DNA of 42,489 nt from Acanthamoeba sp. SK_2022b (Eukaryota > Discosea > Longamoebia > Acanthamoebidae), in assembly GCA_027943245.1 (NCBI GenBank), contig JANDJZ010000411.1, positions 1 through 42,489 on the forward strand, given 5' to 3'. How positions within the stretch are numbered: position 1 is the stretch's first letter; each line of letters opens with the position of its first letter. Shown piece after piece: positions 1 to 10,934 of this stretch. A program made the position numbers and the translations under genes. Below the pieces are notes generated by a model. It made no database searches and was not told the DNA's origin. It saw only the letters and a list, made by a program, of their open reading frames with translations.

Positions 1-2123
1 TCAGAGTGTTTCCCAACGGCCGGCTCAGCGTCCAGCACAAGGACAGTACGTGGATCGTCGTGTTCGCCTCTCCTCTGGGCTGGCGCTGGTTGGTCTGCTG
101 ATCACATGTCTCGCTCTCTCCGCTCTGGGCGCGATCACAGGCGGCGTGTTGTTCCAGCACCTCAACAAGATCGAAAGCGGGCCCGATATGGGCGATGAAT
201 ATGTCTTCAAGCGGGTGCCCACGCCCACGCCCACGCCCACGCCCACGCCCACGCCCACGCCCACGCCCACGCCCACGCCCACGCCCACGCCCACGCCCAC
301 GCCCACGCCCACGCCCCAGCGCCGCTCCACTATTTGTGTGTGTGTGTTTTTCGGTTTTTTGTTTTGGGCTGGACTGACTCGTGCGATCGCACAGAAAGGC
401 ACGGCGGGTGTCGTGCTCGCCACCAACGAGAACTCCTGGCTCATGCGCGTCAAGCACTTTGCCACGCACTCGGTGATTCAGGTACTACTACTACTGACCA
501 CCTGCAATGGCACCCCCCCCAACCACAAACGTTGGCGCTCACACCGCTCCTCCAAAACCCGTTCCAGACGAGGACAGTCTTTGACACGTATCTCGTAGTG
601 GACACCTACTTCGTGCTGGCCGCAGGTTCGATTCACTCCCCCGCCTCTCTGCTTGACGCATGCTGACGTGGCATGCCACGTGTGTCATCGGCCACGCCAC
701 AGGCGCGCGGCGAGTCGATGTGCGGGTGGAGGTGAACAACCAGAAGGGGGCTCACCGCCTTCGTGTCCTGTTCCAGCCGCCCTTCATGCCCCAGGATGTC
801 CACGCCGACAGCCAGTTCGAGGTACACAGGCAACCATAGCCCCCCCCCCTTCTCGGAAGGTGCTCCCCTTCTACGCATGTGTGTTGACTGTGCGGGACCG
901 GCACAGGTCATCAAGCGCCCCATCTCGTCCAAATACTTCCCGCAGCAGAAGTACATGATGGTATGGTAGCCCACGAAGCGAGCTTCATGAATTCCTCTGA
1001 CGCCTGTTGTGTGCGCGTGGTAGGTGTACGAAAGCACGCAGCGACGAGGCCTCGCGATCGCCAACAAGGGCCTGCCCGAATACACTCTCGAGCAGGGTAC
1101 GGTACCCTGTGTGCCATACGTCTTGGGCGAGAGACTCACCACTGCTCGTGCTCTTCTTCGACTCTCTCTACCACTTCCTCCTCCTCCTTATTCTTCAAAC
1201 TCGCTTTCTCTCCTCTTCACATAACAGGCATGCTGTGCCTCACTCTGTTGCGGTCCGTCGACAGGCTGGGCGATTGGGGCAAGTTCTCTACTCCGACAGC
1301 GATGGAGAGAGGTACCGTGCACGTGCTCGCGTGTGATTGATAATAAATAAAATAAAATAAAATAAAATAAAATGGTGGCAATGACTCACGAACCGATTTG
1401 CGACAGGCGTGCTGTCGCTCGAGTACTCAGTCATTCCATTCGTCCATCCCATCAACATCGACCTGTTCCCGTTTGCATTTCCCGACGCCGAGGTACCCTC
1501 CTCTCTCATACACACAGATTAAATCATGAAAACTGATTTTTTTTAAATTCGAATCAAAGGCGCGCAAGTTCAACGAGAGGCTGGTGGCGATCAACGTAAA
1601 GGACTACGCTGGCTCCTTCCCCGTCGAGCCGCTCGTGGACACGAGCTTCTCCCACCTGTTGGCCTTCACCTCCGAAGGCAACCTCCGGGCCTTCGAAGGT
1701 CGCACGATGCCCACCACCTTCGACGGCAAGCGGTACCGCTCCCTTCCTCGCGCGCCCGTGTGCGCGTGTGCGGTATCGCTCACGGGCCCACGCGCGCACA
1801 GGCACCTGCCCAAGGAAGAGGAGGGCAAGCTGATGCCGGGCTCGCTGATCGAAGTGCGACCGCGACATCTGGTGGTGTCGGCGCTTAAGAAGGCGGAGGA
1901 CAGGGAGAGCCTCATCCTGCGCTTCTACAGCCCGTTCGAGACCACCGACACGGCCCACGTCTACGTGTCGTCCGCGATCCGGTTCACCGAGGTCTATCGG
2001 TGCGAGCTCAGCGAGCAGCGGCGCGGCGAGGCCCCGCTCGAAGTCGAGGAGCTCGAGGACGGCAATCGGCTCATCAAGCTCATCGTCAGCCCCAAGAAGA
2101 TCGTCACCCTCGAACTCGCCTAG
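1..2123 (+). CDS. GH38 alpha-mannosidase, C-terminal part (5' end outside window)
   Basis: Exons read as 1-45, 141-214, 395-481, 568-625, 703-821, 907-960, 1024-1096, 1228-1278, 1407-1492, 1560-1732 and 1802-2123. All phases agree and give about 380 residues ending at TAG. The product matches the C-terminal beta domains of glycoside hydrolase family 38, enzymes that remove alpha-linked mannose from glycans. Landmarks in order are IESGPDMGDEYVF, RRVDVRVEVNN, HRLRVLFQPPF, KRPISSKYFPQQKY, SLEYSVIPF and LVVSALKKAEDRESLILRF, which are typical of the region after the catalytic domain. The catalytic domain must lie upstream of base 1, so activity cannot be judged. The intron at 1279-1406 starts with GCAAGT, a GC-AG donor. 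The intron at 215-394 is mostly a GCCCAC repeat. Base 1 may lie inside an exon or just before an acceptor. Confidence 0.88.
217..312. repeat. (GCCCAC)16 hexanucleotide tandem repeat in a mannosidase intron
   Basis: Sixteen perfect consecutive copies of GCCCAC fill over half of the intron at 215-394, beginning right after the splice donor. Every frame through it is open (Thr-Pro or Arg-Pro on one strand, Gly-Val on the other), which creates false ORFs. Confidence 0.97.
1341..1373. repeat. AT-rich AAAAT-type microsatellite in an intron
   Basis: A run of AATAA/AAAAT units lies inside the GC-AG intron at 1279-1406 of the mannosidase gene. It is simple-sequence repeat only. Confidence 0.85.
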
Positions 2124-2201
2124 GCGTCTCTCTTCTCACTCTCCTGTCTGTTTCATTTTTTGTCGACAAACAACAAACATCGTTTGGCCACCACGGTAGG
2201 T

Positions 2202-3918
2202 TCACGACTGCTCCAGGAGGAAGCGCTTGAGGTGGACCACCTCCCCGGTCTCAGCCGCAACGCGCAAAGCGTCGACGATGATCTGGTTGTGGAGAGTGAT
2301 GTCCACCCATCGCTGCTGCAGCTCGCCCGAGCGCACGATCGCGTTGAACGTCTTGACCAGCTCCACCTCCTGCATTCCGCACCGGTGAGCAGCCTTCCCT
2401 CGCTTGAAAGAAGGCAGGTGGCGCGCGTACGGCGAGACAGGGCTCCACTTCGACGGTGGTCTTCTCCCACGGGCGCTTGGCGGCGGTGACGGTGAAGCGG
2501 GATCGCTCGTCGTAGGTCTTGTTCTCGGGGAAGGCCAGCGGCGAGGAGTTCCACGGCACGATGAAGTCGTCACACCCCAACGACCCCTGCGTCCCGTTGA
2601 CCTGCACTCATCAAATTAAATAAATAAATATTTAAAAAAGTGAACTTTGTGTACGCAAGCTCTCAGTCAGTGACGTGGGCACACACCTCGAGCCACTGAC
2701 GCCAGATGCACGCGTTGAAGGAGCAGTCGAGCGACGCCGTGCTGCCGTCCGGATAGAAGAGAACGCCGGTGAAGTCCATGATTACGCCGTCCTGCCCCCA
2801 GCGAAGCGACCGCGTCACCGGAGGAAATAGGGAAAGGAGGGGAGAGGGAGGCCACGTACGTCGTTGAGCTTGGCCGAGGCCCAGACCCGTTCGGGGAGGA
2901 CCGTCTCGCCGTAGACCATCTGCAGTGCGCGCACGTTGTACCAGCCGAGATCGCCCAGCGCGCCCAGGGGCTCCAGCTCCTATTGAGCGTGGAGGGGAGA
3001 GCACGTCAACTCACGTACGCATCCCTCAACCGGAAGAGTCGATGACCGTGATGGTGACGATAATGAAGGCGAAGGTGAAGGTGACGTGCATGGTTCATGC
3101 GGATGTTGTCGGTGGGCAAGTTGTCGATCGTGAAGCACGTGATCACCCGGTTGATCTTCCCCAGCTTGGCGATGTGCTCCCTGCATAGCAGCAACAGCAG
3201 CAGTACAGGTCAGTTGCCCGTACGAATGAACGAAGCCATCGGCGCGTTGGGCCATTACTTCATGAGCTGCGTGCGGCGGTGGTGGGTCCACATCACGCCG
3301 TCCATCAGCTGCACGTTGTTCTCCTGCCATGTGATCCCGGAGGTCAGCAAAGAAGAAACACAGCTGCAGCTGATGCCTCGCGTGACACACGCACCTTGCA
3401 GGCGGCGATCATCCGCTTGACTTGGACCAGGTCGCTGCCCAGCGGCTTCTCGCAGCTGCGTTCAAATAGAGTAACGAGAATGATTATAAGATGAAGAAAC
3501 ACCAATAACTGGCGCAAGCCGCGAGAGGGAGAACATGGTGTGGACACACGTACAGCACGTGCTTCTTGTGCTGCGCAGCGGCAACGGTGAGGGACTCGTG
3601 TAGGTGGGTCGGCGTGGGAATGTAGACGGCATCAATGTCGGGGTCACGCAGCAGCTCCTCATAGCTGCCGAACGCTTTGGCGATACCCTGCTCCGCCCCC
3701 CACTCTGCACAACAATTTAAAAGTAAATAAATAAATAACCGATTAAAAGAGTTCCGGAGCGACGAGGCTGTACGCTGAGCACGCTCTTGGGTGCGGCTGG
3801 CCACGGCAACGATGGAGGCCCCACCAGCTTTTTTGACCGATTGGACGAACTTCTTGGCAATTTCGGCCGTGCCCAGTATGCCCCACCTCACCTCTTGCGT
3901 CGTCTCCGCCATCTCCAC
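2202..3918 (-). CDS. Gfo/Idh/MocA-family NAD(P)-dependent oxidoreductase
   Basis: Nine exons on the minus strand: 3918-3774, 3704-3554, 3455-3395, 3323-3259, 3180-3090, 2979-2860, 2791-2687, 2601-2431 and 2369-2202. They total 1077 bases (358 aa), a usual length for the family. The N-terminus has a Rossmann nucleotide-binding segment (VRWGILGTAEIAKKF), then SYEELLRDPDIDAVYIPTP and the family's CEKPLG motif with the conserved Lys (spliced from LCEKPLGSDL). MDGVMWTHHRR and GALGDLGWYNVRALQ follow in the C-terminal sheet domain. Closest family types are dihydrodiol- or sugar-dehydrogenase-like enzymes; the substrate cannot be told from sequence. A second Met six bases in (MAETTQE) could be the start. 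The fifth intron (3089-2980) appears to use a GC donor (GCACGT). It is transcribed divergently from the gene at 4132. Confidence 0.87.
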
Positions 3919-4131
3919 CTTCTAGTGTCCCCACAAGGTTTAGCGTTTTTTCTCCCGTTCTCTTTTCGATGCAAGAAATAAATTGTAGGAGAAATAGATC
4001 GAAGTAAAGATGCAAGAGGAGACCCCAAGCTGCAACGATGATTACCACTACCGCCGACGACAGGTGCATCCTTGCTCAGGATTTGCAACGCTTGATGCCT
4101 TCACATCCCAACTGAGAAGTTGGTTACGTAG

Positions 4132-5221
4132 ATGGAGGCGGCGGTGACAAGTGCAGAACAGGGAGCGGACGAGGCGGGCAACGGACGGCTGGCGGAAGCT
4201 CTCGCTGCGCTGGCCAACCTGTGCACTCGCCAAGCCACCGCGCTACGGCGCAAGCTGCCCGGTTCGGTTGCCCATGCTTTCTCCATTCCTCCTGTCCGCA
4301 CTCATGAGCGACCTTGGCTGTTGGTGCAGACCAACCCACGCACGACATCGATGAAGAACGCACGATCGAGCAGATCAACGCTCTTCACCTCGAGGTTTGC
4401 ATGGGCGCGCTTGATTGTGTGTCGTGTCGTGCTGGGCGCACCGGTGACGCGTCCCCATCATCACCACCATCTTCAGGCAAGCGAGCTGTACGCGCGAGCG
4501 ATGAGGGCCGAACCGTCAGTGACGCGAGCTGTGTCGGTCACCTCGTGCGTGTGGCAGGCGCCGCCCTCGCCCTCGCTCTCCTTCCGAGCGCTACACCCGT
4601 AGGCCATCCTCCCCCTTTGCGCTCTCGCTCTTTTCTCTCGATACCCATTCTCGTTGCGGTTCTGTGTGGATGCGTGGGTGGCCATCGATGCAGAGATCGG
4701 GACACGGACGAGATGAAAGGGGAGAGCCAGTATGCGAGCGACGATGAAGATGACGAAGATGGTGATGATGACGACGAAGACGAGGAGATGAGCGACGAGG
4801 TGCAGGAGCGGCACATGTTCGACCTCGCTCGCCGCCAGGTATCAACGAGGCGCCTCCACAGCTCCTGTGTCTGCTCGCACTGATGACCTACCACTGCTAT
4901 CAGTACGAAGAGCACCTGCGCACGGCTGCCGACCCGCGGATCGCTATGCGCTACGCGCGGATGCTCGTGCATCGGTACAGCTCGCCCTGCTGCTTTGGAG
5001 TGAGTGGGCTGCTTGCTGACGGGGGAGGCTGCAGCCTGGAGGAGAAGGCGCGGGTCTACACGGAGGAGGAACAGACGGCCTTCCTCGCGCGAGCAGCCGA
5101 GCTGCTGACGCAGGTGCGGCAAGGCCCAGAGACTAGCAGCGACCTGGTCGCCGACGCCGAGGCCTATCAACAACGCGTCGAGAGCCTCGCCAAGAACAAG
5201 CGCACGCGACACGGCTCTTGA
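4132..5221 (+). CDS. Acidic protein of unknown function (211 aa)
   Basis: Six exons fit exactly in phase: 4132-4261, 4330-4394, 4477-4514, 4694-4838, 4904-4974 and 5035-5221 (636 bases). I do not recognise the family. The N-terminus is Ala-rich and helical (AEALAALANLCTRQAT), followed by ASELYARAMRAE. The fourth exon encodes a very acidic Asp/Glu stretch and then VQERHMFDLARRQYEEHL. The C-terminus looks helical (EEKARVYTEEEQTAFLARAAELL) and ends in a basic KNKRTRHGS tail. The alternating short helices could be tetratricopeptide-like, but no repeat is clear enough to claim. No signal peptide or membrane segment is visible. About 210 bases separate it from the divergent oxidoreductase gene. Confidence 0.7.
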
Positions 5222-5296
5222 TGCCACCATCGTTTGACACGAGAGTTTGATGGAATAAATAGATATGCTTTTGTTTTGTTTGCTTTGTACACAGGG

Positions 5297-7108
5297 TCAC
5301 CTCTCGGCCTTCTTGCCACGCTCCTCGAAGTCCTCCATGAAGTAGTACTGGCGTGTGTCCGTCATGCTGGTGATGGTGTTGAACTTGTGCCCCTTCCGCG
5401 TCTTCTTCCTCCCCGAGCTGTTGCCGCCGCTGGACACCGAGGCGGTGGCCTGCTGCCCTTCTGCCCCGGCGCCACCCTTTCGTCGCAGTCTACGGGCGAG
5501 GGATGCCGTCTTGCCTCCGCTGCCGCTCTCGGACTTGCTGCTGCCGCTGTCGCCCTTGCTAAGGGCCGACTTCAAGCTGAGCTCCAGCTCGAGCCTATAG
5601 GACGACAGGGGAATGCTGATGCTACGCTTCCTGCGCTGCTTCCGCAGGGCCTGGGTCCACTCGCCCTCCTGCTCGCCTTCCTCGTTGTCCCCTTCGTCGG
5701 CCTCCTCAAGTTGTTGCCGAAGCTGTTCTTGTTGTTGTTGCAGGTGGCGCAGGGCGGCCTCGTGAGCAGCAGCCTCGGCTTCCTCTTCGATCGAGCGGCG
5801 GCGAACGAAGCTGCTACGGCGCTTGGTGAGGTCTCGCCGGCGCGGGCTCAAGTTGAAAAAGTTGGCCAGGTGGCGGCCTCCCTTGGTGGCCTTGGCCGCT
5901 TCTCCGGCTGGCTCCTTCTTCGGGCTCGCCGGCAGGGAAGACGCCTCGGTGGCCGGCCTGGGCATGATGACGGCACTTGCCTCTACACGCGGAGACGACG
6001 TGGACTTGGCCGCCTTGCTCCGCTTGCTGCGTTTCTTGCCGCCCTTCTCGTCCCTGTAGTCTTCGGCGTCAGCCGACAGCCCCTCGATACGAGGCACCAT
6101 CAGCTTATTGCTCTCCTTCGTGGACGTCTTCTTCGAACTGGCGGTGATGCCGTCGAGGTCATTCGCTTTAGCCTCCTTCTTTTCATCATCCTTCTTCATG
6201 TCGGTCAGCTGTTGATGGTGGCGTTGGTCAATGACCTGCTGCGCTACGCTGATGCGGCTGCCGGCCCGGGTGGGGAAGGTAGGCAGCGAACAGAAATACT
6301 TCTGGAGAAGGTACTCGGCGCCCCGTTCGTAGGAGGACTCGGTGCCTCCACGAGCGCGGGCGCGGTGGTCCTCCTCCTCGGCGTCCTGCTCCTCGAGCTC
6401 CATGATCATCTCCTCGCTGCTGCTCTGTCGGCCATTGCTGTCGATGATCCAGCTCAGTTCGTTGCTCGAGACTAGATGCTCCTCGTCCATCTCATCGTCC
6501 TCCGCCTTCTTTATCTTCGTCTCCCCCGCCTTCGCTTTATTGTCGCTTTCCTTCTTGTTCTTTGCGTTTATAATTCCTATTGACTGTTCGGAGTCGTCCA
6601 GCGCCCGCACGACTTGGAGTGGCCGGGGAGGGGTCCAATCACATCGGCCCTCCGTGCGCACGTTGTCGTCCTTCACCCAGAGAGGGTCCTCCCAGTCGTC
6701 ACTCAGCTCGCTGTCGCTATCGCTTGATGACGCGGAAGACGAGCCGTAATAGATGCTGACGCCCCTTCCACTGGCGCTGCAGCTTTCTCTATCTTCCACG
6801 TCATCGCCTTCACCGACACAATCGCTGTCGAAGTCCTCTGCTGTGAAGACCATCACCCCTGAGTTGTCGAGGCCCTCACGGTGGCCCCCGCCCACTCGCG
6901 GCCATCGGCGCCAGTCTCGGTCGCTAAGGGCCATGAGATGATGGAGACCCACGCCGTTGAGTGGAGTGTGCACTGCCCTATGCCGCCACCTCTTCATTCG
7001 CGTGGCCTCGCGCTTGGCCGCGAGCCGCTCGCGGAGCTCGTCGGGAGGAGATGACGCGTCGAGCGACGGGGCAGGCATCGTGGGGGCGAGCATTGTGACT
7101 GCCGCCAT
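5297..7108 (-). CDS. Low-complexity basic/acidic protein, intronless, member A of a diverged tandem pair
   Basis: A single open frame of 603 aa starting at the ATG at 7108. No catalytic domain is recognisable. The N-terminus is the least repetitive part (ELRERLAAKREATRMKRW, LNGVGLHHLMALSDRDWRRWP). It is followed by Ser/Asp-rich stretches, a basic Lys/Arg region, and a Gln/Glu coiled-coil-like segment around residues 440-480 (LRHLQQQQEQLRQQLEEADE). Short islands NELSWIID, GAEYLLQKYF, FFNLSPRRR and NTITS...FEERGKK recur in similar form in the next gene (7697-9902), so the two look like anciently duplicated relatives. Length, codon use and a clean stop support coding; the function is unknown. 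The overlapping frame on the plus strand is a shadow. Confidence 0.72.
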   Translation of the reverse strand: MAAVTMLAPTMPAPSLDASSPPDELRERLAAKREATRMKRWRHRAVHTPLNGVGLHHLMALSDRDWRRWPRVGGGHREGLDNSGVMVFTAEDFDSDCVGEGDDVEDRESCSASGRGVSIYYGSSSASSSDSDSELSDDWEDPLWVKDDNVRTEGRCDWTPPRPLQVVRALDDSEQSIGIINAKNKKESDNKAKAGETKIKKAEDDEMDEEHLVSSNELSWIIDSNGRQSSSEEMIMELEEQDAEEEDHRARARGGTESSYERGAEYLLQKYFCSLPTFPTRAGSRISVAQQVIDQRHHQQLTDMKKDDEKKEAKANDLDGITASSKKTSTKESNKLMVPRIEGLSADAEDYRDEKGGKKRSKRSKAAKSTSSPRVEASAVIMPRPATEASSLPASPKKEPAGEAAKATKGGRHLANFFNLSPRRRDLTKRRSSFVRRRSIEEEAEAAAHEAALRHLQQQQEQLRQQLEEADEGDNEEGEQEGEWTQALRKQRRKRSISIPLSSYRLELELSLKSALSKGDSGSSKSESGSGGKTASLARRLRRKGGAGAEGQQATASVSSGGNSSGRKKTRKGHKFNTITSMTDTRQYYFMEDFEERGKKAER

Positions 7109-7696
7109 GATGAGGTGTCGAAACCAAGAAAGTTAAGGTGGTGCAAGAAGCGCCCACCAGTGGTGTCCCTGATTATAAGTGGAGTAGAAGAGGAAGCTGT
7201 GTCGATGGCGCTGTGCGACCAAGGCGAGGCGGTTGTGTCTGTGCTGTATGTCTGGCAGGCTATCAGAGTGACATCACGCCGCTTCCCTCACCGGACAAGC
7301 GACACGGTTATCATAAGGGTAGCAAAGCACCGAGATTCGCTAGAAAATAGACGTCTTGTATTTGGCCACACGTATCTCGCGAAGGACCTTGGCAAAATTG
7401 TAAAAAATGTTCGCTGTATTCACGAGGTGATTCTTGGAATACCTTTCTTAAAGCAACCAGCTCATTGGAGCACGGCTCTTCGCAAAAGAAAACGAAATCT
7501 ACCAGTCGCGCTACCCACAGTACAAGTCGTGCGGGAGCTCCAGTATGGTGAAGAGTGTAACCGGTTCTTGAGGTACGGTGCGCAGAAGCGACACCGGAGA
7601 TGAACTGGAAGAACTGACAGATGTCCTGTTTGCTCTATTCCTTATTTATACGTACATAAATAAATGAATGAATAAATAAATAGCCAATCGACAAGT
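7109..7696. other. Intergenic region between the two tandem low-complexity genes
   Basis: 588 bases with lower GC than the flanking genes. It should hold the promoter of the gene starting at 7108 (minus strand) and the 3' end of the gene ending at 7697. A plus-strand open frame here begins at GTG rather than ATG and resembles no known protein. Short TAAATAAATGAATG-type runs lie at about 7655-7682. No RNA gene is seen. Confidence 0.6.
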
Positions 7697-9902
7697 TCAC
7701 CGTTCGCTCGAGAAGAGGAGCTTGAGGTTGCGCCAGCTCGGCTTGGCCCCTCCCCCTTCGCCCCTGCTGCCGTCCTTGTCCTTGCTCTCGTGTTGACGCT
7801 CTGCCTCCTCCTTTCGCTCGGCCTCCTCGCGGCGTCGCTGGTCGCGCTTGGCCTTGAGCTGCTGCTGGTGCAGGAGGAGCTGCTGATGCGGTCGTGGCCG
7901 ACTGTCGAGATCGACGACCGTGTTGACCCCGGAGCTGCCGTAGATGTCGTCGTCGTGAGGGCCGCCCTCATCGTCGCTCAGGCTGCGCGCCTGTCGCAGC
8001 GGTTGCTCGATGAAGTTGACTGTCGGCCGCGCCGAACCCAGCGAGGAGCTGCGCTGACGGCCCTGCACGACGCCCACGGCGGCGCTGTCCTGCGGAGGCG
8101 CAGCTGACGACGATGAAGAGGACGATGACGTCGATGCGGGCGGTTGAGGGTTGCTGCTGTTCCGACTGCGACGAGGCGTGATGAACGAGTAGGCGCGCCA
8201 GCGACTCTTGCGCTCGCCCTTCTCCTGCTCGCGGGCGAGCTGGCTCAAGTCCTTGCGCTCCTCGAACGCCAGCACGAACGAACTGATTGTGTTGGAACGA
8301 TCACGCATGCCGCTGCCTTCGATCACGTCGTAGTCGTGGTCTCGCCGCGCCTTCGTTCTCGAGCCTCCGCGAGATCTTCGCGACGGGAAGGCGAACGGTT
8401 CGCTGCAGCGACGCGGCTTGTTGGTCCTCCTCCACAGCTCCTCCATCTCCCTCGCCATATCAAGCTCTTCCTCATTTTCCTTTTCCTTTTCCTTGTCTTC
8501 TTTTCTGGGCGTGATCGGCTTCTTCATCTTGGCCTCTTGGACGCTGCTCGCGCTGGCCCGGCGACCGCGGCTATCGTCCCTGCCCTGCTCCGCGGCTGTC
8601 GGCGACTCAGGCTCGGCGTCGCCATCCTTCTCGTAGCTGTGCTCCCTGCGCATACATAGGAGAATATCTCCGCTCTTACACAGTTTGGCACGCAGCCGCG
8701 GCAGCCGACCTTCGTCGCTTCGCTTGGTCGACGTGGTCCTCTGCCGCCTTCTGGACCGCCGCTTGCTGGTGCTGGCTTCGCCCTCGTCGTCGTCATCCTC
8801 TTCCCCTTCCCGGCTCGCCCTCGGTGACGTCTTTCCTTTTTCGTTGCTAGTCAAGCTCGCGATCGTCACGTTCTTTGGCTCGTCCGCGCTCCCTTCGCGC
8901 TTGGCTCTCGTTCGCTCTTTGTCTTCGCTTTCGTTATCGTTTTCGCTCTTTTCCTCGTCGCTTTCGCTCCTAAATCGCTCCTTCTTCTTGGTGGCCACGC
9001 TCGAGAGGGAGGCCAGAGAGTGCGGGTAGTACGTCCGAAGCAGCTCGAAGGCTCCCTTCTCCTCTGAATCCGCATCTGCGTCCACCTCTTCGCCTTCTTC
9101 CTCCTCCTCCTTCTCCTTTCCCTTCCCCAGGGCTTCCACCGAACTGCGGGAGATGCTGTCGCGATGCGGCTCGCCTCGCCGTGTGCCCTCCTCCACGTCG
9201 GTCGCGGCCCGCTTTATCTCCCCACTCACCTTACGCGGCCGTCTCTCGTCTATCACCCACGACACCTCGTCCCTGTATTGTTGGCAAGGCTCAGCATCGT
9301 GCACACAGTAGCGGGCATGTTAAGCCGAAGGCATACCAGGGACCGGTGACGGCGAGAGGAGCAAGGCGACCCACGCGAGCGGTCTCGAAGCCGAAGCGAC
9401 TGCGCGGTGGCGCCCGCCCTCGAGCGCTGCCGGTGGTGAGGGTCGCGGAGGCCGATTGGGCAAAGGAGGACCCGTAGCGCGAGCTCGAGCTGGGTTCGAG
9501 AAAGGAAGAAGACGAAGAGATGTACGAAGGAGCCGCGGACGAAAGCGGGGAAGAGGACGAAGAGGAGCAGGACGAGAAGTCGCTCGTCAGCGCCCTACGC
9601 TCCTCGGCGAGCTTGTCAATCCGCACTCGCTTTTTCTTCGTTTTCGCTCTTTCCTTCGCTTTCGATCTTTTCTTCTCTTTGTCCTCGTCGTCCTTCTCGG
9701 GACCACCCCCTGCAGGAGCGGTGCTCGATTTAGAGGCCAAGCGCCTGCTTGAGCTGCGCGCCCACGTCTGTCGCATCACCGAGCCCCACGTTGGTCGCCT
9801 CGACGTTGCAGTTGTCGAAGATGACGATAATGATGATGAAGTAACATGATGGCTGCTGTCTTCGTTTCCCTTCTCGCCGGGGATTGCCGATCCGTCGTCC
9901 AT
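7697..9902 (-). CDS. Low-complexity Lys/Arg/Glu/Ser-rich protein, member B of a diverged tandem pair
   Basis: Two exons, 9902-9337 and 9272-7697 (713 aa), joined by a 64-base intron with donor GTATGC and acceptor ATACAG. The join produces WDEVSWVIDERR, which matches NELSWIID of the neighbouring gene and supports the splice. Exon 1 encodes Ser-rich and basic sequence (KAKERAKTKKKRVRI). Exon 2 has GAFELLRTYYPHSL, a long charged region, NTISSFVLAFEERKDL, RAYSFITPRRSRN and a short C-terminal SWRNLKLLFSSER. No enzymatic domain or membrane segment is visible; much of it is probably disordered. The exact start is less certain than the rest, because other frames are also open around 9750-9990. Confidence 0.68.
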
Positions 9903-10460
9903 CTGCGTAGGTGTTTGTAGGGCTAGACCTCGGTTCGGTTCCTCTCAGCTTTTCGAACTGGTGTCCCTTGGCTGCGGTGACCTCTTCCACCCACCACACC
10001 TGGTGGGTCGCTAAGTGACTGTCTCGTTTGTTGATGCTACGTAGATTATTACTTTTCCCTCCGCAACTGGGCTGTAGCTAATCTTGGTCCTGGATTCACA
10101 CAAACAGCGTGCACGCTGAAGCCTTGGCGTGTCCTCTCTTACTCTTGCGCACTGTACACGCCCTAATTGAACGCCGGAAGGTTGGGGAACGGGAACGCTC
10201 GTTCAGCACGCTGCAGCGTGGAGTTGTCATACACACCTCCAGCACACAGGCACACGGGGAGAGTGTGACCGCATTTTGTTGGTGGGAGGGCCTGATTTTT
10301 CCGTGTAGTCCACGCCACCCAACTGCGCAAGATAGCCGAGATAAAAGTAGAGCAATTCTTAACGTTCTAGCAAGAAATGGTGATGAATGTTTTAGCTGAA
10401 CAGGAGACCAGCAGCTCCGGTCGCTTAATTGGCTGACCGCACCGTAGCCAACACCAACCC
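9903..10460. other. Divergent intergenic region upstream of the F-box gene
   Basis: 558 bases separating the 5' ends of the minus-strand gene at 9902 and the plus-strand F-box gene at 10461. It should carry both promoters. I see no clear TATA box or RNA gene and no convincing ORF. Confidence 0.55.
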
Positions 10461-10872
10461 ATGGAGAGCGTCGAGTTGCCGGATGACGTGCTGTTCCACA
10501 TTTTCATCCACCTCAGCCCAGCTTCCATGCGGTCCGCGTGTTTGGTCTCGCACCAGTGGCACCAGGTAGCCAACACCCCCACGAACTCCCTTGCTCTCTT
10601 GCCTAAACTGCAAGGGGGTGTGGGCAGGTGGCAAAGGACAACTGGGTGTGGAAGTCTGTGTGCGAGAAGCAGGAAATAACCATGAACTCAGCCAACCGCC
10701 GCATGTATCAGAACGACTGGCGAGCGTGGTACCAGGCCCTGGTAGGCAGCCCCACTCAGCTCCGGTAAAACGTGTGTGGACAGATGCTCACTTTGGACTG
10801 AACGCGCAGCAAGAAGGTCACTTCGACATCCTCGTATCCGACGCGGAGGAGTGGAGCCACATTGAGATTTAA
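10461..10872 (+). CDS. Short F-box protein (93 aa)
   Basis: Three exons, 10461-10565, 10628-10741 and 10810-10872, all in phase 0, with clean GT-AG introns and a TAA stop. The first 35 residues (MESVELPDDVLFHIFIHL...) are an F-box: LPDDVLFHIF, then ACLVSHQWHQVAKDNWVWKSVC. F-box proteins bind Skp1 and bring substrates to SCF ubiquitin ligases. Here almost nothing follows the F-box except a short tail (FDILVSDAEEWSHIEI), so no substrate-binding repeats are present. The tail may bind a partner directly, or further exons may have been missed. Confidence 0.78.
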
Positions 10873-10934
10873 GTGATTTATTTTATTTGTATTTTAATTA
10901 TTTATTCCGGCCGCAAACACAACACTGCCAGCCC

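Noticed and set aside
50..598. Thr-Pro, Arg-Pro and Gly-Val repeat proteins across 217-312
   Set aside because: All arise from the intronic GCCCAC hexamer array, which is spliced out of the mannosidase transcript.
5234..6475. 413-codon plus-strand frame opposite the low-complexity gene at 5297-7108
   Set aside because: Leu/Ala/Gly-rich shadow of the sense frame; it lacks homology, and the minus strand carries motifs shared with the neighbouring gene.
7115..7603. 162-codon plus-strand frame between the two tandem low-complexity genes
   Set aside because: Begins at GTG, not ATG, has no family resemblance, and overlaps the promoter of the gene starting at 7108.
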